Shown here piece by piece: positions 1 to 7,976 of a stretch of 43,450 nucleotides of DNA; within the stretch, counting starts at the first letter, position 1; the number at the start of each line of letters is the position of its first letter. The notes beneath the pieces were generated by a model. That model saw nothing but the letters and a program-made list of their open reading frames with translations. It was not told the DNA's origin and searched no databases. The stretch is from CAZKZZ01 sp964557375 (GTDB lineage Bacteria > Spirochaetota > Spirochaetia > SPDA01 > CAZJBZ01). The position numbers were made by a program, and so were the translations under genes. Where the stretch lies: the NCBI GenBank assembly GCA_964557375.1, contig CAZKZZ010000016.1, positions 1 through 43,450 of the forward strand, in the 5' to 3' direction.

Positions 1-524
1 TCGACGATTCCCATCTCATGCTCGTAGCGGCCCGGTTTGGTGTGGTACATGGCGTGAAACGTACCCACGATGCACGACATGGGCTCTGCAAGGGAGCCCG
101 CGTAAAAGGCATCGCCGTTGTACTCTAAGAGACAGTCCATCTCCATGACCGGAGAAGGAATGATCACATACGTAGCATCACCTCCGATATACCGAAACGA
201 ATATCCGGGGGCCTCGAGAGAACCTTTGTAATTGAGTGCCGGCTGAATGGAAAACCGCTGGCCCGGTTTGAACTTGTGCCGCCATTTTTTTCCAACTTCG
301 ACTAACTCACCGCAGAACTCGTGTCCGACGATAGTCGGGTTTTTGTCCACATCATCAGGTACCCGTTTGTGGTCCCCTCCCTGTTTGGCCGCCTTGTAGG
401 AGGACATACAGATACTGTCAGAAATGATATGGGCGAGTATTTCGTCATCTTTCAATTCAGGAAGGTCGAACTCTTCGAGTCGGAGGTCCTCCTTGCCGTA
501 TATTCTTACTGCTTTCGTTTTCAT
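1..524 (-). CDS. Zinc-binding dehydrogenase, L-sorbose-1-phosphate reductase (SorE)-like, N-terminal part
   Basis: Partial gene: the start (ATG at 524) and the first 174 residues are inside the window, and the rest runs off the left edge. The visible part is the GroES-like half of a medium-chain zinc alcohol dehydrogenase. It has an early Cys (SICMSSYKAA), the family GHEFCGE zinc motif near residue 66 and a later EPMSCIVG segment. The run MKTKAVRIYGKEDLRLEEFD and the CMSSYK...HKRVPDDV stretch match what I know of SorE, which reduces L-sorbose 1-phosphate to D-glucitol 6-phosphate in PTS-sorbose pathways. It is the last visible gene of the minus-strand operon, 9 bp after a sorbitol-6-phosphate-dehydrogenase-like SDR, and the two would act in sequence. 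The dehydrogenase family is secure; the exact substrate is inferred. AGGAG precedes the ATG. Confidence 0.82.
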   Translation of the reverse strand, partial: MKTKAVRIYGKEDLRLEEFDLPELKDDEILAHIISDSICMSSYKAAKQGGDHKRVPDDVDKNPTIVGHEFCGELVEVGKKWRHKFKPGQRFSIQPALNYKGSLEAPGYSFRYIGGDATYVIIPSPVMEMDCLLEYNGDAFYAGSLAEPMSCIVGTFHAMYHTKPGRYEHEMGIV

Positions 525-533
525 GCTCTGCTC

Positions 534-1850
534 CTATTTGATCATGATCTGTCCGCCGGTTACCGGGACCGCCTGGCCGGTCTCGTAGTTCTGCTCGATG
601 AGGTAGTAGACGGTCTTGATAATGTCCTCTCCGCTGCATCCCCTTCCCATGGGCACTTTGGATTCGTAGAACTTCTTTACATCTTCGATCGTCTCCGCAC
701 CCGGTACCTTTCCGGTGTTCAGATACTGGACGAACAGTCCCCGCTTCGGGTCCGACCAGAGAGGCCCGTCGAAAAAATTCCCGGGACAGATGGAATTTAC
801 CTTTATATTGTCCTCGATGAGTTCCAAGGCAAAGCTCTGGGTGAGCCCGATCCCTCCGAACTTGGCCCCCGCATAGGCGCTGTTTTTGTTCGACCCTTTG
901 AGTCCCGACTTGGAGTTGATCTGGATGATGTCGGTAAAGTATGCCCCGCTCGGCCTGTTCTGAAGGGCCATAACAGGAGATGCGTGCTTGACACCTAAAA
1001 AATAGCCGATGTAGTTGACTTCAGTTACGAACCGGAAATCTTTAAGAGAGAGCTCCTTTACACTGCCGGCCTTGAGAACGCCCGCGTTGCTTATATAGAG
1101 GTCGATCCCTCCGGCTTTCCGGACAACCTCATCGATCATGGCCCGGACCGATTCTTCGTCGGTAACATTCACTTCTACAGGAAGGGCCACAGTTTTTTCC
1201 GCCGCTTCGTTTAGTTCGTCGGCTAGGGTTTCCGCTCCCTCGAGGTTGATGTCGGCAATAAAAACGAGGCTTCCCGCGGCTGTAAGGTTGCGTACCAGAG
1301 CCTCGCCGAACCCTTGAGCACCTCCGGTTACGACAGAAATTTTACCTCTTACCACATCGTCCCTGCTTCGCGCTGTATCCCCGCGGGTTTCTTTCTCTCT
1401 GCCCGGGGAAACTGACGGCCCGGCCGCCGCTTTGGATTCAGCTGCTCCGCTAGGCCCGGCCGCGGGGGACCCGGGCGTTGGCGCGTCTGCCGGTTTTGTA
1501 ACACCTTCCATGACAGCGTATGCTTCATCGTAGCTCGCCCCCAGGGTAAACACACCCCGGTCTTCGAGAATGACGATTTTCGGCTCACACCGGTAATCCT
1601 GCAGATACGATTCGACTTTCGCAGTGACTTCTTCGATAATCTCTTCATCGCTGCCGGCCTCGATATAGAGGGGCGTACATCCGCATATTTCGGTCTTTCC
1701 GGAGAAGGAAAGACCCGCTATCACTTTATTTCGGTTTTCAGGTTTTTTAGAAAATCCTATCTTAGCGACATCGTCTTCAAAATGGACGATTTTCCCCGCT
1801 TGTCCGTCAAAGGTGAGCCCCCGCAGCAGCGGGGATAGTAACTGATACAT
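534..1850 (-). CDS. SDR oxidoreductase (sorbitol-6-phosphate 2-dehydrogenase-like) with an N-terminal class II aldolase-like tail
   Basis: A 438-residue protein from ATG 1850. That start has GGGAG five bases upstream, while the in-frame ATG at 1862 has no ribosome site. The last ~270 residues form a complete short-chain dehydrogenase: nucleotide motif TGGAQGFGEA, NAG motif (ISNAGV), catalytic Ser region (QINSKSG) and YxxxK (YAGAK). The tail, with VPMGRGCSGEDI and a final TGGQ-M, resembles SrlD/SorD, which oxidises D-glucitol 6-phosphate to fructose 6-phosphate. The first ~118 residues end with KIVILEDRGVFTLGAS, which looks like the C-terminal end of a class II (RhaD-type) aldolase domain. An A/P/G-rich linker (about 119-166) joins the two. 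The aldolase zinc histidines are absent, so this half cannot be a working aldolase. The gene lies 2 bp after the PHP gene. Confidence 0.85.
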   Translation of the reverse strand: MYQLLSPLLRGLTFDGQAGKIVHFEDDVAKIGFSKKPENRNKVIAGLSFSGKTEICGCTPLYIEAGSDEEIIEEVTAKVESYLQDYRCEPKIVILEDRGVFTLGASYDEAYAVMEGVTKPADAPTPGSPAAGPSGAAESKAAAGPSVSPGREKETRGDTARSRDDVVRGKISVVTGGAQGFGEALVRNLTAAGSLVFIADINLEGAETLADELNEAAEKTVALPVEVNVTDEESVRAMIDEVVRKAGGIDLYISNAGVLKAGSVKELSLKDFRFVTEVNYIGYFLGVKHASPVMALQNRPSGAYFTDIIQINSKSGLKGSNKNSAYAGAKFGGIGLTQSFALELIEDNIKVNSICPGNFFDGPLWSDPKRGLFVQYLNTGKVPGAETIEDVKKFYESKVPMGRGCSGEDIIKTVYYLIEQNYETGQAVPVTGGQIMIK

Positions 1851-1852
1851 GA

Positions 1853-3181
1853 TCACTCCCATTCCGGTATTTTTTCCGGATTTCTCGGATCCAGTGCTCT
1901 TCCGATGGTACTGTACTTTTCAATTTTCTCCTTAAGCGGAAGAGTTTTCAAGGGGCTGCCTTCACTAAACAGGGCGTAATCGCTACCCCATTCCGTGGCC
2001 ATTTTCTCATGAGCGATGAGCGCCCAGGTTGCATCAGCGAGATGGATGAACCGGGGGTCTAAGATAATGGGGCAGTTGAATGTCTGCCTCGAGCTGTTGA
2101 TGTCCACCCCGCTTATCTCCATGAGATCGTGTTCCTTGCAGAGCCGCTGGATACGTTCTAGCTGCTCCGCGCTGTTTCGCGGCGGCATATAGGTGACCGC
2201 TTTGAAACCGATCCGGGTAATTTCATTGATCAGTTCATCGAGAAAATCATCTTCGAACTTCTGGGCTTTTTTATCTCCTGTAGGACTTTCAGAAACATCA
2301 CCGAGATACGCGTAAGCGGGGATGGCCCCGATCTCCTTTACAAAATCGACCACCGAGAATACAGATGGACATTCGTCATAATCCGGCTGTTCGAAGATGA
2401 GGGGGAGAAAAGAACTTTTAAGCAGCCCGAGAAGATCGTAATGGTAATGGGGGTTGTCGGCATCGAGCAGGTACTCCCGTACGGTTTTGGGGATGGAAAG
2501 ATTCAGGGTAGTCTCAAGGAAAGAGACAACCCCTTTTCCCTTTCCGCTGCGTGCGATTATCTTTTTGACAAGTGCAAAGAGAATGTGCCGTTCAGTGATA
2601 CTCCCCCCTTCTTTTGCCTGGGAGAGCGGGTACACATCGGTGTAAAAATCGATCGGGTCCATCCCGTAAGAGGTAATGATTTCGTTGAGTTTGCGTACCT
2701 GGACCTGGTTCCGCTCATTACGGTATTCATTGAGCGGCTCGAGAAACGCTTCCGCGTCACCAAATTTTGTGTGCGGTATGCCGTGGATGGCTATATAGGC
2801 GATATTATCGGAATCGGGGCTGTTGATTTTTTTCCCTTCCAGTTTGGTCCCGGAGAAGTTTACGCGAAGTTCAAAACCGGCAGTCGCGGCAATTCCTAAC
2901 CGTTTACCGGCTTCGATCATCTCTTCACAGCCGGCAACCGAATCGTGGTCCATAATACCCACCGCCTTAAGCCCCGCCTCCCACGCTTTGTACGCCGCCA
3001 TGGTCGGGGAATAGGGGCTGAAGGAGTAGATGGTGTGTACGTGGTTGTTGACCTCGTCGGTCTGTTTTACCGAGAGGGCCCCTTCCGCGATAAGGCTGCC
3101 GACCTCGCGGGCCGCGGCGAGCCTCTTTTCCCTTGCAGGGTCGTTCAACCGGTTTATCAGGGCCCCCTGTTCACTATTCAT
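1853..3181 (-). CDS. PHP-domain metal-dependent phosphoesterase-like protein
   Basis: A 442-residue protein. The PHP (polymerase and histidinol phosphatase) fold is shown by NNHVHT (HxH) near residue 45, GIMDHDSVAGC near 75-85 and TAGFELRV. Further acidic and His positions (SGVDINSS, FIHLADA) lie in the C-terminal third. Proteins of this fold are usually phosphoesterases with a multi-metal site. The length exceeds the ~270 residues of a minimal PHP protein; the middle part (about 120-300) is a largely helical insertion I do not recognise. It sits between the 2-oxoacid dehydrogenase E1 and the SDR in one operon, so a sugar-phosphate or phosphorylated intermediate is a reasonable substrate, but this is inference. 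The start at 3181 has GGAG nine bases upstream, and E1 stops four bases before it. Confidence 0.8.
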   Translation of the reverse strand: MNSEQGALINRLNDPAREKRLAAAREVGSLIAEGALSVKQTDEVNNHVHTIYSFSPYSPTMAAYKAWEAGLKAVGIMDHDSVAGCEEMIEAGKRLGIAATAGFELRVNFSGTKLEGKKINSPDSDNIAYIAIHGIPHTKFGDAEAFLEPLNEYRNERNQVQVRKLNEIITSYGMDPIDFYTDVYPLSQAKEGGSITERHILFALVKKIIARSGKGKGVVSFLETTLNLSIPKTVREYLLDADNPHYHYDLLGLLKSSFLPLIFEQPDYDECPSVFSVVDFVKEIGAIPAYAYLGDVSESPTGDKKAQKFEDDFLDELINEITRIGFKAVTYMPPRNSAEQLERIQRLCKEHDLMEISGVDINSSRQTFNCPIILDPRFIHLADATWALIAHEKMATEWGSDYALFSEGSPLKTLPLKEKIEKYSTIGRALDPRNPEKIPEWE

Positions 3182-3185
3182 ACTA

Positions 3186-5642
3186 TTACACTCCGAGTCT
3201 GTTTCTTCTCAATAGTTCATCCGCGGTCTGCACCGTAGCTGGAGCATGTCCCGGAAGAGGAAGAACCCGCTCGTGAATGGTATCGATAATCCACTCTTTC
3301 TGCGGGAAGAACAGCGTCTCCATTTCCGCCGCGGGAGTTATCCAGTTGCGGGAACCGACTACGACCGGCGGTCCGTCGAGAAAATCGAAGGCGAGCTGGT
3401 TCACATTCGAAGCAACCGTGTGAAGAAACGAGTTTCTCTCACAAGCATCGGAGGCGAGGACCAGTTTTCCGGTTTTTTTGACCGATTCGACGAGTACATC
3501 ATAGTTGAGCGGATTGATGAACCTGAGGTCGATCAATTCCGCGTCGAGGCCGTATTTCTCTTTTAATTCATCCACCGCTTCCACCGCGGTGTAGAGTGTG
3601 GCGCCGATTGTTGCGATGGTGATATGGTCACCGCTGCGGCGGACTACAGGCATGCCCTCCTCTACTTCATAGTAGCCTTCCGGAACACCGTCGAGAACAA
3701 ACCGCTCTCCCATATCGTAGATTTTCTGGCTTTCGAAAAAGACCACCGGGTCCGTTCCGCGCAGGGCCAGGTTGAGCATACCCTTTGCGTCGTACGGGGT
3801 TGCCGGAAACATCGCCTTCAAGCCCGGAATGTGGGCAACAAGGGCGGTCCAGTCCTGGGAATGCTGGGCCCCGTATTTATTCCCTACACTAACCCTGACC
3901 GTGAGCGGCATTTTGAGCACACCGGCGGACATACTCTGCCACTTGGAGACCTGGTTGAATATCTCATCACCTGCACGGCCTAAAAAGTCGCAGTACATGA
4001 GCTCGACGACGGCACGCCCTCCGCTGAGTGCGTATCCGACCCCGGAGCCTACAATGGCGCCTTCCGATATCGGAGAATTGAAAAGCCGGTGGTAGGGAAG
4101 AGATTCGGTAAGCCCCCGGTAGACGGCAAATGCACCGCCCCAGTCCCGGTTCTCTTCACCGTAGGCGACCATAGTCGGGTCTTCATAGAACCGATAGAGC
4201 ATTGCCTCGAAGAGTGCGTCCCGGAGAGCAAGCACCTTGTTCTTTGATAGAGGCTTTCCATTCTCATCGAGCCCGTACCGGGCCTTGTTCTTGAGCGATT
4301 TCACCCGGGGGTTCTCCTCTTTTTTGAGAAGCACTTCCGGCTCTCTGTCCTCGAATTTGTCCACCTTTTCATTGGAGAACATGACCGATTCGACAAAAGG
4401 ACCGTCAACCCGGGGCGATATATCGAGATCGATAGCGAGTTTCATGGTGGCAGTGATCTTCGATACCACCTTCTCTTTCAACTCATCTTTATCACTGCTC
4501 GAAAGAACGCCGTTTTTCTCCAGATAGTTTCCATACTCGACAATGGCATCTCCCTGTTCCCACAGGGCAAGCTCGTCTTTCGTCCGGTAGGACATTGCAT
4601 CAGAAGGGGAATGGCCCGATAGACGGTAGGTGACCGTATCGAGGAGGACCGGCCCCTGCCCTTTCAGCAGTATTTTCTTTTTCCGTTCTACTGCATCGGC
4701 TACGGCGAGCGGATTGTACCCGTCCACCCGCTCTGAATGCATGTTATCGGGATTGACTCCAGCCCCCACTCTGGCAAGGATGCCGAAGCCCATCGTTTCT
4801 CCGGCGGTCTGCCCGCCCATGCCGTAAAAATTGTTGAAAAAGTTGAACATAATCGGAGGAGAACCGCCGATTTCCTTGTCCCAGAGGGTTCGGTACTGCT
4901 CCATGGCGGCAACCATCATCCCTTCCCATACCGGCCCGCATCCCATCGATGCATCTCCGATATTTCCGATAACGATACCGGGTTTGCGGTTGATCCGTTT
5001 ATAAAGCGCTGCCCCCACGCAGATATCGCCGGAACCGCCGACAATCGCGTTGTTAGGCATACTGCCGAACGGAGCAAAGAAGGCGTGCATGGAGCCGCCC
5101 AATCCCTTGTTGAACCCTGTAGCCCGGGCAAAAATCTCGGCAAGTGTACCGTAGAGCACGAAGTTCTCGGCAAGTTCCTTGACACTGCCTTTATGCTCTT
5201 TTTCTACGATTTTAAGGGCCTCCCCGCCCATGTACTCTTTCATGATCTCCATGAGGGTATCGTCATCGAGTTTCTCTACAGCAGAGAAACATTTGGCAAG
5301 AATCTCCCCGTGGCTTCGGTGGGAACCGAAGATCATGTCTTCCGTATCCAGGACCGTGCACTGACCGACGGCGGCTGATTCCTGACCCATGGACAAATGG
5401 GCCGGGCCGCGGTGATTGTACTCGATCCCCTCATAGTTGCCCTGTTTCTTGATCGAATCGAGCATCGTTTCGAACTCCCGGATGAGAAGCATCTGATAGT
5501 AGATGTTTTTAAGCCCATCTACTCCGTACTTTTTTTTCTCCTTTTCGAAATCGGGCTGGTATTGATTTACCGGGATATCTTTAATTTTTAGTTTTGTCGA
5601 TTTTCTAACGTCTTTTGGATCTACAACTAATGATTTAGGCAT
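3186..5642 (-). CDS. 2-oxoacid dehydrogenase E1, fused alpha and beta subunits (thiamine diphosphate-dependent)
   Basis: An 818-residue fusion of E1-alpha (about 1-440) and E1-beta (about 480-818). It would decarboxylate a 2-oxo acid and transfer the acyl group to the lipoyl arm of the E2 encoded just upstream. The alpha half shows SHRSHGE, GLGGSMH and the cofactor motif, but with GDA (residues 229-231) where GDG is usual, followed by NN at about 270-271. GHSPSDAMSYR matches the E1-alpha loop. The region between SHRSHG and GGSMH is about 50 residues longer than in PdhA/AcoA. The beta half contains ENRDWGGAF, SPISEGAIVGSGVGYA and DFLGRAGDEI. AAGGAG lies six bases before the ATG. The organic substrate is not determinable here; the operon context suggests a product of sugar breakdown. 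No E3 gene is visible. Confidence 0.9.
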   Translation of the reverse strand: MPKSLVVDPKDVRKSTKLKIKDIPVNQYQPDFEKEKKKYGVDGLKNIYYQMLLIREFETMLDSIKKQGNYEGIEYNHRGPAHLSMGQESAAVGQCTVLDTEDMIFGSHRSHGEILAKCFSAVEKLDDDTLMEIMKEYMGGEALKIVEKEHKGSVKELAENFVLYGTLAEIFARATGFNKGLGGSMHAFFAPFGSMPNNAIVGGSGDICVGAALYKRINRKPGIVIGNIGDASMGCGPVWEGMMVAAMEQYRTLWDKEIGGSPPIMFNFFNNFYGMGGQTAGETMGFGILARVGAGVNPDNMHSERVDGYNPLAVADAVERKKKILLKGQGPVLLDTVTYRLSGHSPSDAMSYRTKDELALWEQGDAIVEYGNYLEKNGVLSSSDKDELKEKVVSKITATMKLAIDLDISPRVDGPFVESVMFSNEKVDKFEDREPEVLLKKEENPRVKSLKNKARYGLDENGKPLSKNKVLALRDALFEAMLYRFYEDPTMVAYGEENRDWGGAFAVYRGLTESLPYHRLFNSPISEGAIVGSGVGYALSGGRAVVELMYCDFLGRAGDEIFNQVSKWQSMSAGVLKMPLTVRVSVGNKYGAQHSQDWTALVAHIPGLKAMFPATPYDAKGMLNLALRGTDPVVFFESQKIYDMGERFVLDGVPEGYYEVEEGMPVVRRSGDHITIATIGATLYTAVEAVDELKEKYGLDAELIDLRFINPLNYDVLVESVKKTGKLVLASDACERNSFLHTVASNVNQLAFDFLDGPPVVVGSRNWITPAAEMETLFFPQKEWIIDTIHERVLPLPGHAPATVQTADELLRRNRLGV

Positions 5643-5664
5643 GATTTACTCCTTGCGGCACGTG

Positions 5665-7065
5665 CTATTGCGCCAAAATAAGTTCAATATTTTCTATTGC
5701 ATAGCAAAGCTGTTTCAAAAACCGGGCCGCCGGAGCACCGTCCGTGCCCTGATGATTGAACGTAAGAGAAAGACCGATATGGGGGATGTGCTGCACTTCA
5801 TCATCCCGCATGACCGGTTTCAACTGGATCGAACAGACCCCTAAGATCCCCACTTCGGGCGGATTGAGCACCGGGGTAAAACTCTCCACTCCTAAAACTC
5901 CTAAGTTGGTCACGGTAAACGTGCCGCCGGTAAGCTCATCCGCTTCGATCTTGTTTTCCGAACAGCGGGTCGAAAGCCGTTTTGCTTCTTTTGCAATCTC
6001 TTTGAGGCTCAAGTGGTTTGCATTGCGGATTACCGGTACCATCAGGCCTTTGAACGTGTCTACGGCAAATCCGAGATGCACGTTGTGAAACTCACGAATT
6101 GTGTCCCCTAAGAAATGTGCATTCATATCCGGAAATCGGGGTAGGATTCTCGATACCACGAACATAACGATATCGTTGATCGTCACTTCCTGTACTCCGA
6201 ACTCGCTGGGGCTGTTTTTCAGTTTTTTCCTGTAGGCGAGAAGCCCCGTAGCGTCGGCGGAACTGCTGAGCGTAAGCTGGGCGGTGGTAGAAAGTGATTC
6301 AGCCATCTTTGCTGCAATCACCTTCCGCACTCCCTTTACAGGGGTATCGTCATATCTGCCGGGAAACGGCCCCCCGGCTCCTACAGCCTGCTCCGGTCCG
6401 CGCGAAGCTTCTGCAGCGCCGGCTGCAGCTCCACCTGCGGGAACACCTGCTCCGCTTTCTGCCTCCATAGCAGAGGCAATAATGGACTCGACTGCTGCTG
6501 AAGTAAGGGACTCCTGCCCGCTCAATACGTACTTTATGTCCCGTTCGATAATTCGGCCGCCGGGGCCGGTCCCCGCTACGGTGCGGTAGTCTATTCCCTT
6601 ACTCTCTGCAAGGTGTTTTGCCCGGGGTGAGATAGCGATTTTCCCGCTCGGGGTGCGGACCGGCTCACTGCCCGTTCGGGCCGGGGGCCTTTGCGGTGAC
6701 GCCTGGTCCGACGCCGAAGCTGGCCGGCCGCCGGCACTCTGCCCTCCGGCAGTTTCAGCCGCTTTTTGTGTCTCTTTTTCGCTCTCCTCCGCACCGCCCT
6801 CAGGGCCTAAACCGGAAATGTCTTCTCCCGGCTCCCCGATTACAGCAATTGGTGTGAGTACCGGTACATCATCACCTTCTTCAAAGAAACGCTTCAACAC
6901 TGTTCCACCGGTTTCCGATTCCACTTCAAACGTTGCTTTATCGGTTTCCACTTCGCAGAGGACTTCTCCCTCCTTGATTGCATCTCCTTCGTTTTTCTTC
7001 CATTCCAAAATGATACAGGATTCTACCGTATTCCCCTGTCTCGGCATTAAAACTTGATTTGCCAT
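5665..7065 (-). CDS. Dihydrolipoamide acyltransferase (E2) of a 2-oxoacid dehydrogenase complex
   Basis: A 466-residue E2. The order of parts is: one lipoyl domain (about 1-78, acceptor Lys43 in ETDKATF), an Ala/Pro/Gly-rich linker, a peripheral subunit-binding domain (about 145-182, SPRAKHLAESKGID with GTGPGGRI), a second flexible linker, and the catalytic domain from about 238. The catalytic HxxxDG motif is present as HQGTDG near the C-terminus. The family assembles large cores that pass acyl groups from E1 to CoA. The gene stops 22 bp before the E1 fusion gene and the two would form one complex. E3 must come from elsewhere. The start at 7065 has a GAGGAG ribosome site. Substrate class (pyruvate, acetoin or another 2-oxo acid) is not resolved. 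Confidence 0.92.
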   Translation of the reverse strand: MANQVLMPRQGNTVESCIILEWKKNEGDAIKEGEVLCEVETDKATFEVESETGGTVLKRFFEEGDDVPVLTPIAVIGEPGEDISGLGPEGGAEESEKETQKAAETAGGQSAGGRPASASDQASPQRPPARTGSEPVRTPSGKIAISPRAKHLAESKGIDYRTVAGTGPGGRIIERDIKYVLSGQESLTSAAVESIIASAMEAESGAGVPAGGAAAGAAEASRGPEQAVGAGGPFPGRYDDTPVKGVRKVIAAKMAESLSTTAQLTLSSSADATGLLAYRKKLKNSPSEFGVQEVTINDIVMFVVSRILPRFPDMNAHFLGDTIREFHNVHLGFAVDTFKGLMVPVIRNANHLSLKEIAKEAKRLSTRCSENKIEADELTGGTFTVTNLGVLGVESFTPVLNPPEVGILGVCSIQLKPVMRDDEVQHIPHIGLSLTFNHQGTDGAPAARFLKQLCYAIENIELILAQ

Positions 7066-7104
7066 ATCTCTATCTCCTCTTCATTTAAGACAATCGAGGT
7101 TCTT

Positions 7105-7860
7105 TTATACCAGAACCAAATGAATTCCTTGTTCCTCGAGCCGGCTCCGCACCTCGGGTTCGATTCCCGAATCACTTATAAGCATATCCACATCCTGAAG
7201 CGGTAAAACCCTGGCAAATCCGGTTTTGCCGTATTTCGATGAATCCGCTACCACCACAGTTTTTTCCGCCCGCATCGACATTTTCCGAACGATTTCAGCC
7301 CCCTCCGAGAGATGGGTCGTCAAACCGGATTCAATTGAAAAACCGTCCGTGCCCACGAACGCATACCGGACGTGGAACTGTTCGAGTTCCCGCAGGGCGA
7401 TTGAGCCGACGAACGACTCCGTAGAAGCACGAAACTCTCCCCCCACCATGGTCAGATGTATCGACGGATTCGACCGGGCGTAGGGAAGAATGAGGGTCGA
7501 ATTTGTCACAATATCGATGTCCCTCTTCCCGAGCAGGAATTTCGTCACAAACGCTGTGGTTGTTCCCGCCTCGATCATTATCTTGTCTCCGTCTTCGACA
7601 ATCGAGGCTGCTTGTTTTGAAATCCGGTTTTTCGCCTCGATCATATTTTTCTGTCGTTCCAGGATACTGGGATGAAAGGCCGGGAAAGCGCCGCCCCGGG
7701 TCCGAATAATAAAACCTTTCTCGGCGAGACTATCGAGGTCGTTTCTCGCAGTAACCGTAGAGACGTTGAGCAGCTTGCTTACCTCTGAGACGGACAGATT
7801 ACTGTCCTCGGAGAGAAGCTCGAGCAGTTCTTTTTCTCTTTCGGAAAGACTGATTGTCAC
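7105..7860 (-). CDS. DeoR/GlpR-family sugar-responsive transcriptional repressor
   Basis: A 251-residue regulator beginning at GTG 7860. An N-terminal DeoR winged helix (about 8-60) includes LSVSEVSKLLNVSTVTARNDLDSL followed by the family hallmark RTRGGA. The C-terminal DeoRC effector domain (about 75-235) contains EAGTTT, FVGTDGF and ADSSKYGK, the sugar-phosphate-binding signature. The family usually represses the adjacent catabolic operon until a phosphorylated sugar binds. Here the gene is first in the operon, 39 bp before the E2 gene, so it probably controls itself and the E2-E1-PHP-SDR-dehydrogenase genes. Two tandem 10-bp repeats lie about 75 bp upstream and are the candidate operator. 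Confidence 0.9.
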   Translation of the reverse strand: MTISLSEREKELLELLSEDSNLSVSEVSKLLNVSTVTARNDLDSLAEKGFIIRTRGGAFPAFHPSILERQKNMIEAKNRISKQAASIVEDGDKIMIEAGTTTAFVTKFLLGKRDIDIVTNSTLILPYARSNPSIHLTMVGGEFRASTESFVGSIALRELEQFHVRYAFVGTDGFSIESGLTTHLSEGAEIVRKMSMRAEKTVVVADSSKYGKTGFARVLPLQDVDMLISDSGIEPEVRSRLEEQGIHLVLV

Positions 7861-7935
7861 TATCTATTTACTTCTTTTTAACTTTCTAAACTCTTATTAA
7901 TCTATTATTAATTGCTTTTTTTTTCAAGCGGGCTC

Positions 7936-7955
7936 GTTCGATTTTGTTCGATTTC
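7936..7955. promoter_or_regulatory. Tandem 10-bp direct repeat, candidate DeoR operator
   Basis: GTTCGATTTT (7936-7945) is followed at once by GTTCGATTTC (7946-7955), so two near-identical sites are exactly one helical turn apart. They lie in the 116-bp AT-rich space between pfkB and the deoR-type gene, upstream of the operon. DeoR-family proteins are known to bind repeated TTCG-containing sites. Function here is inferred from position. Confidence 0.4.
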
Positions 7956-7976
7956 TTCACTTTTTAAAAAAAAATA

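Noticed and set aside
321..998. 225-codon open frame on plus
   Set aside because: It lies opposite the SDR and dehydrogenase genes, has no ribosome site and no recognisable domain; it is a shadow of the minus-strand genes.
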